A DNA stretch of 64,000 bases from Ruegeria sp. 6PALISEP08 (GCF_001238295.1 NZ_LGXZ01000002.1:62001-126000); one strand, 5' to 3'; positions 46,051-54,456 are shown, counted from the stretch's first letter. Notes: generated from the letters alone by a model not told the origin. Program-made: numbers and translations.

Positions 46051-47622
46051 TCAGGCGCGATAGGCTGGCAGCGGAGATCTATCCTGAAGCGATATCATTC
46101 TTCGAAGCATTACTTCCGTGAGAGCCCGACGTGCATCCTGCGCCGAGGGCTGATCATAAAGATTTTCGGTTTCGCCCGGATCAGCTGCCAAATCGTAGAG
46201 CTCGTTCCAATCCTCGCCCTCCCGCAGAGACATTCGATAGCGATCTGTGATGACTGTACGGACACGCTGCGGTCGGTCGAAACCGGTCATAAGGCGTTGA
46301 CTGTCTTCTTCCACAATCACCGCTTCTGGCGACTGAGAAGAATGCAGATCACGACCCTGAATTCCGTTATAGGGCTGTATGCCAGCACGCGCCAATACCG
46401 TGGGGGCGATGTCTATCGAAGACGCGAGGTCGGAAACGACTTTTTGCTGCGCCGGCGCGGCCGGATCATACCAGATGAAAGGAACCCGAACGATGCCCTG
46501 ATAGTGAAGCAGCAGCTTCAGCATCAACCCATGATCACCCATGTAATCACCGTGATCAGAGGTGAAGATCACCACCGTGTTCTCTGCCAAGCCAAGGTCA
46601 CTAAGCTGTTTCAGCACCCTTCCAACGGCGTCGTCGATCATGGTGATCATACCGTAGGTCAGGGCAATGATGGATCGGGCCTCATCTTCGGTGACAGCAA
46701 AAGGGCTTTGGTTGTCGCGGGGATCGGCCCCTATTTCCAAAGCTTCTCGCATCGCACGGATCGGCCGCAGATCACCTTTTCCGAAGGTCGCCGGAAGCTC
46801 GATATCTGCCGGGTCGTACAGGTCCCAATAGCGGCCCGGCGGTGTAAAGGGATGGTGCGGGTCAGGGAAGGACATTTGCATGAAGAACGGCGTATCCTCC
46901 TTCGCCCGCTCAGTCAGCCAGGCTTCGCTTCGGTCTGCTACCCAGCTTGTCGAGTAGAGTTCCTCCGGGACCGCGGTACGCCACGCCTGAGGGGCATTAA
47001 TGCGGTTGTCCGGCAATGCGTTCTCCGGACCCACCAATTGATCGAAGTCCTTCTGCTGTTTCCGTGCCCACAACAGGTAATCACCGGATGCCTGATCGGC
47101 GTGGTCAGCCGCCACTTCTACGTGCTCGAAGCCATAGAAGTCCCCGTCGATACGGTCCGCAAGCGGTCGGTCCCATTTGGGCACGACTTCCAGGTCGTAG
47201 TCTGGTGTATGGCGATTGTTCTTGATGGCATCGCGTAAATGTGAGCTGGGAGTGTGAAGGTCCGCCGCTGGTTCATACTTATTTGTCGCGGTCAGGCCGG
47301 TGAAGCTTTGCAGGTGAGATTTGCCGATCAAAGCTGTGCGGTAACCGGCATCGCGCAAGAGTTCCACAAAAGTCGTGTGATCCTTTGACAGCGGGATGCC
47401 GTTGTGCCGCGCACCGTGAGCGGAGCACATCCTTCCGGTCATGATCGAGGCGCGGTTTGGCATGCAGATCGGATTAGCGACATAGAAGCGATCCCACATC
47501 GTGCCCTTGGCAGCGATCCCATCGATGTTTGGCGTTCGGACGACCGGGTTGCCGCCGCAGCCCAGATGATCGGCGCGGTGTTGGTCTGTGATGATAAAAA
47601 GGAAGTTCGGACGTTTGGTCAT
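46051..47622 (-). CDS. Sulfatase (formylglycine type), no signal peptide
   Basis: 523 aa. PNFLFIITDQHRADHLG starts the alkaline-phosphatase-like fold with metal ligands; CMPNRASIMTGR holds the C-x-P-x-R signature whose Cys53 is converted to formylglycine. IGKSHLQ and FTSDHGDYMGDHG supply further active-site residues. There is no signal peptide, so the enzyme should act in the cytoplasm on an imported ester. The start overlaps the TRAP permease stop by ATGA (47619-47622). Phosphonate monoester hydrolases share the same signature, so the leaving group is not certain. No formylglycine-generating enzyme gene is in the window. Confidence 0.9.
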   Translation of the reverse strand: MTKRPNFLFIITDQHRADHLGCGGNPVVRTPNIDGIAAKGTMWDRFYVANPICMPNRASIMTGRMCSAHGARHNGIPLSKDHTTFVELLRDAGYRTALIGKSHLQSFTGLTATNKYEPAADLHTPSSHLRDAIKNNRHTPDYDLEVVPKWDRPLADRIDGDFYGFEHVEVAADHADQASGDYLLWARKQQKDFDQLVGPENALPDNRINAPQAWRTAVPEELYSTSWVADRSEAWLTERAKEDTPFFMQMSFPDPHHPFTPPGRYWDLYDPADIELPATFGKGDLRPIRAMREALEIGADPRDNQSPFAVTEDEARSIIALTYGMITMIDDAVGRVLKQLSDLGLAENTVVIFTSDHGDYMGDHGLMLKLLLHYQGIVRVPFIWYDPAAPAQQKVVSDLASSIDIAPTVLARAGIQPYNGIQGRDLHSSQSPEAVIVEEDSQRLMTGFDRPQRVRTVITDRYRMSLREGEDWNELYDLAADPGETENLYDQPSAQDARRALTEVMLRRMISLQDRSPLPAYRA

Positions 47623-49547
47623 GAGCTGGCCTCCGCTTTCTGAGGCAGTTTTCCGGCCGCCCGTACATCCCATGCGATCAGAGAGAACCCGGCGAGAATG
47701 GCGGGAATGTGCACGACAGGATCGGGGGCAAGCATTGTGAAGGCCACGACAAACCGTGCAACGATTTCGGGGATACTGAGTTTGCGGCGGTCGTAGGCCG
47801 ATAATGCCGACGAAAACAGCCAGATGCAGAAACAAGTCCGGGCGACGATCCAGAGGAATGGCAACAGACTGAAGTCTTCGATGATCAGGATCGTGGGATA
47901 GAAGGCGAAGACGAATGGAATGATGAACTTCGCCATTCCGAGCCGGAACGACATGAAAGCTGTCATCAAGGGGTTCGCCTGCGCTATCGGGGCAGCAGCA
48001 TAGGCCGCGATAGCGACGGGCGGGGTCAATGAAGAGGCCACACCGTAGTAGAAGACGAACATATGGGCTGTCAGCATCGAGACGCCGAGTTGCTGGATGG
48101 CCGGACCCATAACCAGGATGATGATAAGGTATGCGGGCAGCGTCGGCATACCCATGCCGAGGACCAGAGCCCCGACCATAGCAACCAACAGGGCCGAAAA
48201 TAAGCTCTCTCCACGAACTGTCGCGATCACGTTCGCCAGTTTCAATCCTAACCCTGTGGAGTCCAGTGAACCGACTAAGATACCGATGGCAGCGATGGCG
48301 ATCAGAAGAGTTGCTCCCGACTGAGACCCTTTGAGAAAGGAACGCCAGATGCGAAGCGGGTCAGACCGAACTGTCGGATTTATGACCGACAAGACCAGCA
48401 GGACGACAACAGCATAGAACCCCGCTGCCGAGGTCGAGAATCCGGCGACCAGCGATCCGATGATTGTCAGTATGGGCCCCAGGAACAGAACGGAGTTGAT
48501 GAGATCAACTTTGGTGATCTGGTCATCCACTGACATCACCTGAACTTCGATCCCCTGGCGACGGGCCTCCACAGTCACTGCGGCAAACAGGCTGAAGTAG
48601 TAGAACAGCGCAGGGAAAAGGGCCGCGACAATGATGTTGAGGTATCCGACGCCCGTCAGGTCAGCCATAACGAGGGCTGCTGCCCCCATGATTGGCGGCA
48701 TGATCTGCCCGCCGGAAGACGCGGTCGCCTCAATCCCTGCGGCGAAGGTCGGGGAAAACCCCCGTTTCTTGATCATCGGAATGGTGAAAGTCCCGGTGCC
48801 GACGATGTTGGCCACAGTCGAGCCGGACATAGTGCCGAACATGGAGGAGGCCAGTATCGCCGCATGGGCCGGACCGCCACGGGTTCGACGAGTGGCCAGA
48901 AACGCGAACTTAAGAAGTGTGTCACCGGCCCCGGTGCCTTCCAGCAAAACCCCGAAGATGATGAAGATGAAAACTGTCGATAGGACGATATTGGTTATCG
49001 ACCCGAAAACACCCTTGTTGGTGTTGTACCAAAGCGCCTCGGCAACCTCTTTCAGAGAGAAGCCTGTGTGCGCCATGATACCCGGCAGATCCTGACCGAA
49101 GAGCAGATAGAGAACGCCAAAGGCTCCCACGGCGAAGAGCCCCCATCCCCAGAGCCTCCGGCAAAGCTCAAGAAAGACGATCAGCCCGGCGATCGCAGGC
49201 CAGGCGTCCGCCAGGGTCACGTCGTACAGAGCCGTCTCCATCTGGGTCTGGACAGAGTAGAATGACCAGATCGCCCACAACCCGGCGACAAGCATCACGA
49301 AATCCAGAACCAGATGGAATGTGGCTTTCGGACCGGAAACCCTACCAATCGCCTCCCGGCGACTGCGGGACGCTGTGATGCCGACGACCAGTGCCAAAGC
49401 AAAACCAGCAGCCCGGTGAAACTTGGGCTCAACGAGGGCGACACCAGAGCTGTAGAGGGCGATGGCGCCGAGCAAAAAACAGGCAAGAGCGGACACTAGC
49501 TGGTACAGCTTGCCAATTCCGCCGGACGATTTTTCCTCTGCGGTCAT
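47619..49547 (-). CDS. TRAP transporter permease, fused small and large subunits (TAXI type)
   Basis: 642 aa. The N-terminal third has the four-helix small-subunit (DctQ-like) part and the rest the DctM-like 12-helix part: SMFGTMSGSTVANIVGTGTFTIPMIKKRGF and GGQIMPPIMGAAAL, then MGMPTLPAYLIIILVMGPA (read in parts). Fused 4TM/12TM permeases of this kind pair with TAXI-type binding proteins, as here. It imports a substrate with a sodium or proton gradient. ATG 49547 is used; GTG 49550 is adjacent. Confidence 0.92.
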   Translation of the reverse strand: MTAEEKSSGGIGKLYQLVSALACFLLGAIALYSSGVALVEPKFHRAAGFALALVVGITASRSRREAIGRVSGPKATFHLVLDFVMLVAGLWAIWSFYSVQTQMETALYDVTLADAWPAIAGLIVFLELCRRLWGWGLFAVGAFGVLYLLFGQDLPGIMAHTGFSLKEVAEALWYNTNKGVFGSITNIVLSTVFIFIIFGVLLEGTGAGDTLLKFAFLATRRTRGGPAHAAILASSMFGTMSGSTVANIVGTGTFTIPMIKKRGFSPTFAAGIEATASSGGQIMPPIMGAAALVMADLTGVGYLNIIVAALFPALFYYFSLFAAVTVEARRQGIEVQVMSVDDQITKVDLINSVLFLGPILTIIGSLVAGFSTSAAGFYAVVVLLVLSVINPTVRSDPLRIWRSFLKGSQSGATLLIAIAAIGILVGSLDSTGLGLKLANVIATVRGESLFSALLVAMVGALVLGMGMPTLPAYLIIILVMGPAIQQLGVSMLTAHMFVFYYGVASSLTPPVAIAAYAAAPIAQANPLMTAFMSFRLGMAKFIIPFVFAFYPTILIIEDFSLLPFLWIVARTCFCIWLFSSALSAYDRRKLSIPEIVARFVVAFTMLAPDPVVHIPAILAGFSLIAWDVRAAGKLPQKAEASS

Positions 49548-49613
49548 CACATTGGTCCCGATTGAAGTTTAGGGGAGCGGGAAGGCCAGCCACGCGGCCT
49601 CCCGATGATCAAA

Positions 49614-50621
49614 TTACGGACGAAGAGCGTCCGGAATCGAGATTCCGGCTTCTTCGTAGTACTTGATCGCACCTGGGTGCAGGGGCACATTCACAGAAGT
49701 AAATGCAGTTTCCGGCGTGACCTCTTTCAAAAAGAAGGCGGTCGCATGGACCTCGTCGAGGTTCTCCCAGAACGCCTTGGTCGCGTTGTAAACGACATCT
49801 TCCTCGACGCCGGCGTGGGTGCCCACGAACTGGGTAAATCCAAGAGCGGTTATTTCCCCCTCGGTCAACTGACCCTTGTAGACGCCACCATCAAATTGAA
49901 GCATTCCCCGACCCGGACGCCCGAATAGCGCTTGCATGGCCTCAGAGCCAACGACCTCTTCTGGGATCGAAAGGACACGGAATTCGCCAGACAGTCCAAA
50001 CTGTTCGACCTTCGATGATCCGATTTCTGCCGGGCGAACCATCATGTCGATTTTCTTGTCGGCAAGTGCTGCGTAACCCTCGCCCCAGCTAAGGCGGACA
50101 GCCTCGTAATCCGTGCCAGCCTCATAACCGGTGATAATCTTGATTAATGCTTCGGACGTGGCGGAAGCTGATCCGGCAGGTGGGCCAGTGAAAATGGTCT
50201 TTCCTTTCAGGTCTTCCCAGGTCTCGATGCCTGAACCCGCCAGCGTCACTGGATGATACGCACCGGCCTTGAAACCAAGGATCGAACGAAGTTGGCCAGC
50301 GGCCTCCGGGGCGTCGCCAACGCTTTCGTACATCCGTTTCTGGCCTTTCATCAGGTTGACCAGCGACGGCACAGTCGAAAAGAAGTCGATCTCCTGCCGA
50401 CCGCCCTTCAACATCGACTTGGTGAGTGTCTGGCCGGCGTTGACCTGGATCTCAACCCCTGCTTTGCCTGCCTGGTTGGCGAAGGTCACGAACATCGTAT
50501 GGACCGGATCGCCAACCCCGGCTGTTTCGCCCTTGTAGATTTGCGCTTTCGCCACAGCGGGTGCGAACGTTGCGGTCGCCAGGATCGCAGCAGCGGTGGC
50601 GATATTTCTGAAGTTAATCAC
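49614..50621 (-). CDS. TAXI-family TRAP transporter solute-binding protein
   Basis: 335 aa from GTG 50621, which has GGAGG 5 nt upstream. Signal peptide residues 1-24 (TAAAILATATFAPAVAKA, cleavage before QIY). The mature part has the TAXI pattern: MFVTFANQAGKAGVEIQVNAGQTLTKS (in part), WEDLKGKTIFTGPPAGSASATSEALI, HPGAIKYYEEAGI near the end. It captures the substrate in the periplasm for the permease encoded 66 bp downstream. First gene of the three-gene operon. Confidence 0.92.
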   Translation of the reverse strand: MINFRNIATAAAILATATFAPAVAKAQIYKGETAGVGDPVHTMFVTFANQAGKAGVEIQVNAGQTLTKSMLKGGRQEIDFFSTVPSLVNLMKGQKRMYESVGDAPEAAGQLRSILGFKAGAYHPVTLAGSGIETWEDLKGKTIFTGPPAGSASATSEALIKIITGYEAGTDYEAVRLSWGEGYAALADKKIDMMVRPAEIGSSKVEQFGLSGEFRVLSIPEEVVGSEAMQALFGRPGRGMLQFDGGVYKGQLTEGEITALGFTQFVGTHAGVEEDVVYNATKAFWENLDEVHATAFFLKEVTPETAFTSVNVPLHPGAIKYYEEAGISIPDALRP

Positions 50622-50710
50622 GGAGTCCTCCCTTGGTTTTGATGCGGACCCTAGCAGAGAGATTGCATCTGATATAATCAATCATATGAACTTTCACATA
50701 AAGAATTGCT
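50622..50710. promoter_or_regulatory. Divergent control region of the TRAP-sulfatase operon and LysR gene
   Basis: 89 bp between the divergent starts. It contains TATAAT (50673-50678) as a good -10 for the LysR gene and the palindrome TCATATGA (50682-50689) beside it, a likely LysR contact region. LysR proteins usually control the neighbouring divergent operon. Confidence 0.5.
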
Positions 50711-51595
50711 ATGAAAATAGATCCGAAACACCTCGCTCAACTCTCGGTCATCGTCGAGGCCGGATCGTTTCAAACGGCGGCAGATCGGCTTGGTCTGACG
50801 CAGCCTGCCCTCAGTCGGAATATGAAAGCCCTGGAGAGCAGACTGGGTGCAACTCTGTTTAATCGAAACGGACGAAAATCAATCCCAAATGCATTAGGCC
50901 TCCGGTTGTCCCGCAATGGACAAGCCATCCGACTTGCCGAAGAACAGGCCAGCGTCTTGGCGGAACAATCGGCTCAAGGTGCGGTTGGAGAACTCAGGAT
51001 AGGGGCGCCGCCCATTGTTGCAGGCCGTTTTCTCAGCAGCGCCATGGCCCGATTTATCCGCCAAAACCCAAACTGCGTCGTTGAGATGCGTACAGGGCTG
51101 GTCCACGAACTCCGCACCATGCTGGAACGTGGCCAAGTGGATCTTGTCCTTGGACCTCAGACCTTGGCTGAACCGTCTGACGGCTTGGAGTTCGAACCCC
51201 TCATCGACGATCGCGTCGGCATCATGTGCAGGTCCGGGCATCCGCTGACCACTCGTAGGCAGGTAATGCCATCAGACCTGGAGGCTCAGGTCTGGCTGGT
51301 ACATTCCAGGGGAAGTCTCCTTCGCCAACAAACGGAAGCTGCGATGATGGCTTCGGGGGTCACGTCAATGCATATCATTTGCGAAACAGACTCTATCCGG
51401 TCGGTACTGGAGGTCGTCGGAGACACCGACCTAATCACAACAATGCCTCGGGCAACAACAGCTTCCTACCTTGAAGACAAACTCGTCTTTCTAGATTTCG
51501 ATCATCCGCAATTCCATCGACCCCTGGGGGCAATCAGACGGGCGCGATCGTCTGCAAGCCCCATTGAAGATCGATTTCTTTCAACTCTTTTATGA
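50711..51595 (+). CDS. LysR-family transcription regulator
   Basis: 294 aa. N-terminal winged HTH (LSVIVEAGSFQTAADRLGLTQPALSRNMKALESRLGATLFNR, read in parts) and a C-terminal periplasmic-binding-like inducer domain (GELRIGAPPIVAGRFLSSAMARF). It probably responds to the imported substrate or its product and controls the TRAP-sulfatase operon. It is the last gene inside the island. Confidence 0.93.
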   Translation: MKIDPKHLAQLSVIVEAGSFQTAADRLGLTQPALSRNMKALESRLGATLFNRNGRKSIPNALGLRLSRNGQAIRLAEEQASVLAEQSAQGAVGELRIGAPPIVAGRFLSSAMARFIRQNPNCVVEMRTGLVHELRTMLERGQVDLVLGPQTLAEPSDGLEFEPLIDDRVGIMCRSGHPLTTRRQVMPSDLEAQVWLVHSRGSLLRQQTEAAMMASGVTSMHIICETDSIRSVLEVVGDTDLITTMPRATTASYLEDKLVFLDFDHPQFHRPLGAIRRARSSASPIEDRFLSTLL

Positions 51596-52077
51596 GCGAG
51601 AGCGGACGTTCGCGTACTATACGCTTCGCCAGAGAGACCGGTCGTTCGCAGGCGCAACGCCAATGACTGAATTGTCCGCACCTCAGTCAATCGCTCAAAT
51701 CTCACGAACGTTCGCTGTGTGGTAGGAGCCACCATTGAGGTCTCTACCACTTTGTCGGTCCTGACCCTCGAAGCGCGGGTTACTTTCTATTACTGTTCGC
51801 AAAGCTATACAGCACAAAAAACGAGTTAGAACTTCATCGCACTAAGTGCCCCATAGTGCGTACCCGATATCCTTTCTGAGCCGCAAAACACAGTTAGAAA
51901 AACAAGCTTTTCTGACCTCGGATCAGCGCCCTTTTTGTGAGTTAAGCTTACTTTTTTGGGCAGTCTTTGGGCAAATCATGCACTTGAGCTCCTTTTGTTC
52001 CAAAACCAAATTATCCAAAGTTCACGAAGCAATGCCGTCTAAGCCTCTACGAAGACTAAAATAATCAGTTTTGGGAG
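51596..52077. other. Right junction of the genomic island, gene-free
   Basis: 482 bp between the LysR gene and the tRNA-His att copy. I see no convincing gene; an AT-rich stretch of open frame at 51846-52064 has no gene-like features. It holds the right pair of TTTGGGCA repeats (51955-51974). Confidence 0.6.
51955..51974. repeat. Paired TTTGGGCA repeats inside the right island end
   Basis: TTTGGGCAG at 51955-51963 and TTTGGGCAA at 51966-51974, 11 bp apart, in the same orientation as the pair at 44264-44284. Confidence 0.55.
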
Positions 52078-52123
52078 ATGGTACCGCCTCCCTGGCTTGA
52101 ACAGGGGACCTCTGGATCCACAA
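52078..52123 (-). repeat. att site within tRNA-His (right end of island)
   Basis: 46-nt partner of 44156-44201, with one mismatch (52112). It spans the tRNA from the anticodon loop to the CCA end. Confidence 0.9.
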
Positions 52124-52155
52124 TCCAGCGCTCTAACCAACTGAGCTAAGGCGGC
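52079..52155 (-). tRNA. tRNA-His (GTG anticodon)
   Basis: 77 nt with encoded CCA. The cloverleaf is complete: acceptor GCCGCCT with AGGCGGT (one G-U), D arm GCTC/GAGC, anticodon arm CTGGA/TCCAG with loop TTGTGGA (anticodon GTG), T arm CCCTG/CAGGG with TTCAAGC. Position -1 is T rather than G and the discriminator is A73, the alphaproteobacterial form of tRNA-His. Its 3' half is the attachment site of the island to the left. Confidence 0.97.
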
Positions 52156-52202
52156 ACTCGTGAGGGGCGATGTACCGAACGCGCCGCAGGATTGCAAGAG
52201 GA

Positions 52203-52685
52203 TTAAAGTCGAAATTTCCAGCTTTGCTCGACAAGATCGACGCCAAAGGAAAGCACCGGTTTGCTGCCCGTTAATTCCCAGCCAAACGCCCTATAAAGCG
52301 CACATGCCGCCGTGTGGCTTTCATGGGTCCACAGAACCATTTCCTGGTATCCTGCCTCCCTAGCAAAGTCTGTACAGGTTTCTAGCAGCCGTTTTCCCAC
52401 CCCTTTACCACGTGCCTCGGGGACAAGCAGAAACAATCGTAGTTTAGCAGTGTGCTGATCGACACTTACACAAAAAATGCTGCCCAGTCGTTGCCCGGCT
52501 TGCTCTACGATCCACCCCTTTTCGCGGATGGGATCGTGGGATGTGACGAAGCCGTCAAGGATACGTGCCACCAAAGGCGCGAAGCTGTCATCGAACCCCT
52601 CATCACGTGCATAGAGCACACCATGCTGTTCAACCAGCCAAGCGGCATCATCGGGCTGGAAAGCTCTGAGAACGACATCATCCAT
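52203..52685 (-). CDS. GNAT-family N-acetyltransferase
   Basis: 160 aa. LRLFLLVPEARGKGVGKRLLETCTDFAREAGYQEMVLWTHESHTAACALYRAFGWEL (read in parts) is the complete GNAT core with the acetyl-CoA loop RGKGVG. This sequence is of the type often fused to MarR regulators, but here it stands alone. Substrate unknown. It lies just right of tRNA-His, on the chromosomal side of the island. Confidence 0.9.
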   Translation of the reverse strand: MDDVVLRAFQPDDAAWLVEQHGVLYARDEGFDDSFAPLVARILDGFVTSHDPIREKGWIVEQAGQRLGSIFCVSVDQHTAKLRLFLLVPEARGKGVGKRLLETCTDFAREAGYQEMVLWTHESHTAACALYRAFGWELTGSKPVLSFGVDLVEQSWKFRL

Positions 52686-52762
52686 ATCTTATCTGACTAC
52701 ATTGGTGACTTGATTCTCAACCCCGTGCACGCTAGCACGAACGCTCAGTCTCGGAGGCACAG

Positions 52763-52951
52763 ATGGGCATCAACACCGAACGCGACATTCAGGCAAATCT
52801 GCAAATCGGTCCGACCGATCAGGGTATGGTACGCTTGTTCATTGAAGCCGATGGCGTGGAAATTCCGATGGATTTCGAACCGGAAGAAGCCGAAGAAATC
52901 GCCGATGAGATCCGCGCCGCAATACAGGCCGCCCTTGCGGTGAAAGGCTGA
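52763..52951 (+). CDS. Small conserved acidic protein (DUF6324-like)
   Basis: 62 aa. NLQIGPTDQGMVRLFIEADGVEIPMDF followed by EPEEAEEIADEIRAAIQAA is a compact beta-alpha pattern that I recall as conserved in Rhodobacteraceae (DUF6324), with no known function. ATG 52763 has GGAGGCACAG just upstream. It is convergent with mmcB, 2 bp apart. Confidence 0.75.
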   Translation: MGINTERDIQANLQIGPTDQGMVRLFIEADGVEIPMDFEPEEAEEIADEIRAAIQAALAVKG

Positions 52952-52953
52952 TC

Positions 52954-53385
52954 TTACAATCGTGGATCGCGCAGTGCGTGCAGACGACGCGCTGCATCTG
53001 TTGCAAACTTCTGGATCATCTTCTTGCGTCGCGCAGGGGCAAGCTTGTCTTCGGGCGCCATACGCACAATCTCGGCGTCATAGGCATCGGCAATGATCAG
53101 TCCTGTTTCATCGGGCAACAGGTCGGTCGGAAACTCGGTATCCACAGCCCAGAAGAATCGGTCACACCACTCTAAATAGCCCTGCCATTTCGAATCTGAC
53201 TGATAATCGGCCCGGCTGGATTTGCATTCGATCACCCAAAGTTCACCCTTAGGGCCCAACCCCATCACATCGACACGCAGGCCACGTGCCGGAACAAATT
53301 CCTCAACAGAAACAAAGCCATGCGCCGCAAGGTGCCGTGCGACACCGCGCGCCAGTTTCTGTCCGGGTTGCAAATCCAAAACCAT
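52954..53385 (-). CDS. mmcB: MmcB-family DNA repair protein
   Basis: 143 aa. RGLRVDVMGLGPKGELWVIECKSSRADYQSDSKW (in part) has the PD-(D/E)xK pattern, Asp then ECK, of the MmcB family, which in Caulobacter takes part in DNA damage responses. Probably a small nuclease-like cytoplasmic protein. It is divergent from the ArsR-type gene; 114 bp lie between the starts. Confidence 0.87.
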   Translation of the reverse strand: MVLDLQPGQKLARGVARHLAAHGFVSVEEFVPARGLRVDVMGLGPKGELWVIECKSSRADYQSDSKWQGYLEWCDRFFWAVDTEFPTDLLPDETGLIIADAYDAEIVRMAPEDKLAPARRKKMIQKFATDAARRLHALRDPRL

Positions 53386-53434
53386 TTCGCAAATGTGAAC
53401 AATTAGCGAACAAATGTAAAGCGCCCCTTCAAGC

Positions 53435-53483
53435 TTGACATGATACCTAATAGTACTGCATTAATGTGATACCTAATGGTATC
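53435..53483 (+). promoter_or_regulatory. Promoter with two operator-like repeats for the ArsR/SRPBCC pair
   Basis: A consensus -35 TTGACA (53435-53440) is followed by GATACCTAATAGTACT (53442-53457) and, 26 bp further, the perfect palindrome GATACC-TAAT-GGTATC (53468-53483). Both lie just upstream of ATG 53500, so binding by the gene product would block transcription: probable autorepression. Confidence 0.7.
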
Positions 53484-53499
53484 TCATTTGAGGGTGCTT

Positions 53500-53820
53500 A
53501 TGGAAAACCAAACTCAAAACGCGTTTCGCGCGCTTGCGGACCCAACCCGCAGAGGCATCGTGCAACTGCTCGCGGTTCAGGACATGACGATCGGGCAGTT
53601 GACCGACCGGTTCGACATGACCCGCGCTGCGGTCAAGAAACACCTGACGGTGCTGTCTGATGGTGGGTTGATCTCGGTCGAAGTGCGCGGTCGAGAACGT
53701 ATTAACCGACTTGAACCACTTGGGATGGCCCCTGTTCTGGATTGGCTCAGCTACTTTGACCAATTCTGGGATGATCGCCTCAATTCTCTCAAGGAAGCTG
53801 TTGAAAGGGAAGAAAAATGA
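53500..53820 (+). CDS. ArsR-family winged-helix regulator
   Basis: 106 aa from ATG 53500 (GAGG 7 nt upstream); ATG 53476 lies within the operator and is unlikely. FRALADPTRRGIVQLLAVQDMTIGQLTDRF and TRAAVKKHLTVLSDGGLI (in parts) are the ArsR HTH without cysteine metal sites. The stop overlaps the SRPBCC gene by ATGA. ArsR/SRPBCC pairs of this type are a common two-gene unit; the ligand is unknown. Confidence 0.9.
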   Translation: MENQTQNAFRALADPTRRGIVQLLAVQDMTIGQLTDRFDMTRAAVKKHLTVLSDGGLISVEVRGRERINRLEPLGMAPVLDWLSYFDQFWDDRLNSLKEAVEREEK

Positions 53821-54242
53821 CCGATTCTGTATTGCAAAAAACGATCTTTCTGCGGGCCAAACCGGAAACCGTATGGGCCTATTTGACCGAGCCCGAACGG
53901 CTGGCGGAATGGTTTCACAAACCCCAGCGCACATTGGCGAAGGGACAAAAGCTTGAGATGTACGGGACCACCAGCGGCGATCTTCTGATCTGGGGGGAAG
54001 TGCGCGAGGCGCGCGCGCCGGAATATCTGGAGTATACCTTCACCGTCAAACCGATGGGTGACGCCGTCAGCGTAGTCAAATGGACGCTGACCCCAATTGC
54101 GGGCGGGACACGACTGAGCCTGCTGCACGAAGGGCTGCCGCAAACCGCCGAGGCCTTCGGCCTGATCTTGGCACTGGACAACGGCTGGGACGAACACTTC
54201 GGCAAGATGCGCACAGCGATGCACGAAACTGTTGATGCGTAA
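53817..54242 (+). CDS. SRPBCC/AHSA1-family protein
   Basis: 141 aa. KTIFLRAKPETVWAYLTEPERLAEWF starts the helix-grip (START-like) fold of the AHSA1 group, and VKWTLTPIAGGTRLSLLHEGL and GWDEHFGKM complete it. It probably binds a hydrophobic ligand; cytoplasmic. It is coupled to the ArsR-type gene by a 4-nt overlap. Confidence 0.88.
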   Translation: MTDSVLQKTIFLRAKPETVWAYLTEPERLAEWFHKPQRTLAKGQKLEMYGTTSGDLLIWGEVREARAPEYLEYTFTVKPMGDAVSVVKWTLTPIAGGTRLSLLHEGLPQTAEAFGLILALDNGWDEHFGKMRTAMHETVDA

Positions 54243-54383
54243 CCCCTTGTGCGAACCCGTCAGACGCCCTACTTAAGCGCGTGGCGGGTTCTGCCCTTCT
54301 TGTGACAGGTAGCATTCTGGTGGCCTTAAGCAATTCCGAGGGGGCTGGCTCTGTTCAGGTCTTGGCCTGATTACCTGGCGCCC

Positions 54384-54399
54384 ACCTGTACATACAGGT
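54384..54399. repeat. Lux-box-like palindrome
   Basis: ACCTGTA-CA-TACAGGT, perfect 7-bp arms. The half sites ACCTGT and ACAGGT are those of lux boxes, but the spacer is 4 bp shorter than the classical 20-bp site. It lies in a convergent gap near the LuxR pseudogene. Confidence 0.45.
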
Positions 54400-54456
54400 C
54401 CTCGGGAATCAAACCACACGGTTGACTGGTGGTCCCGCCGCACTTTCCACGAAATA

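Noticed and set aside
51846..52064. Possible 72-aa gene near the right island end
   Set aside because: It overlaps the TTTGGGCA repeats, lacks a ribosome site and reads like random AT-rich sequence.
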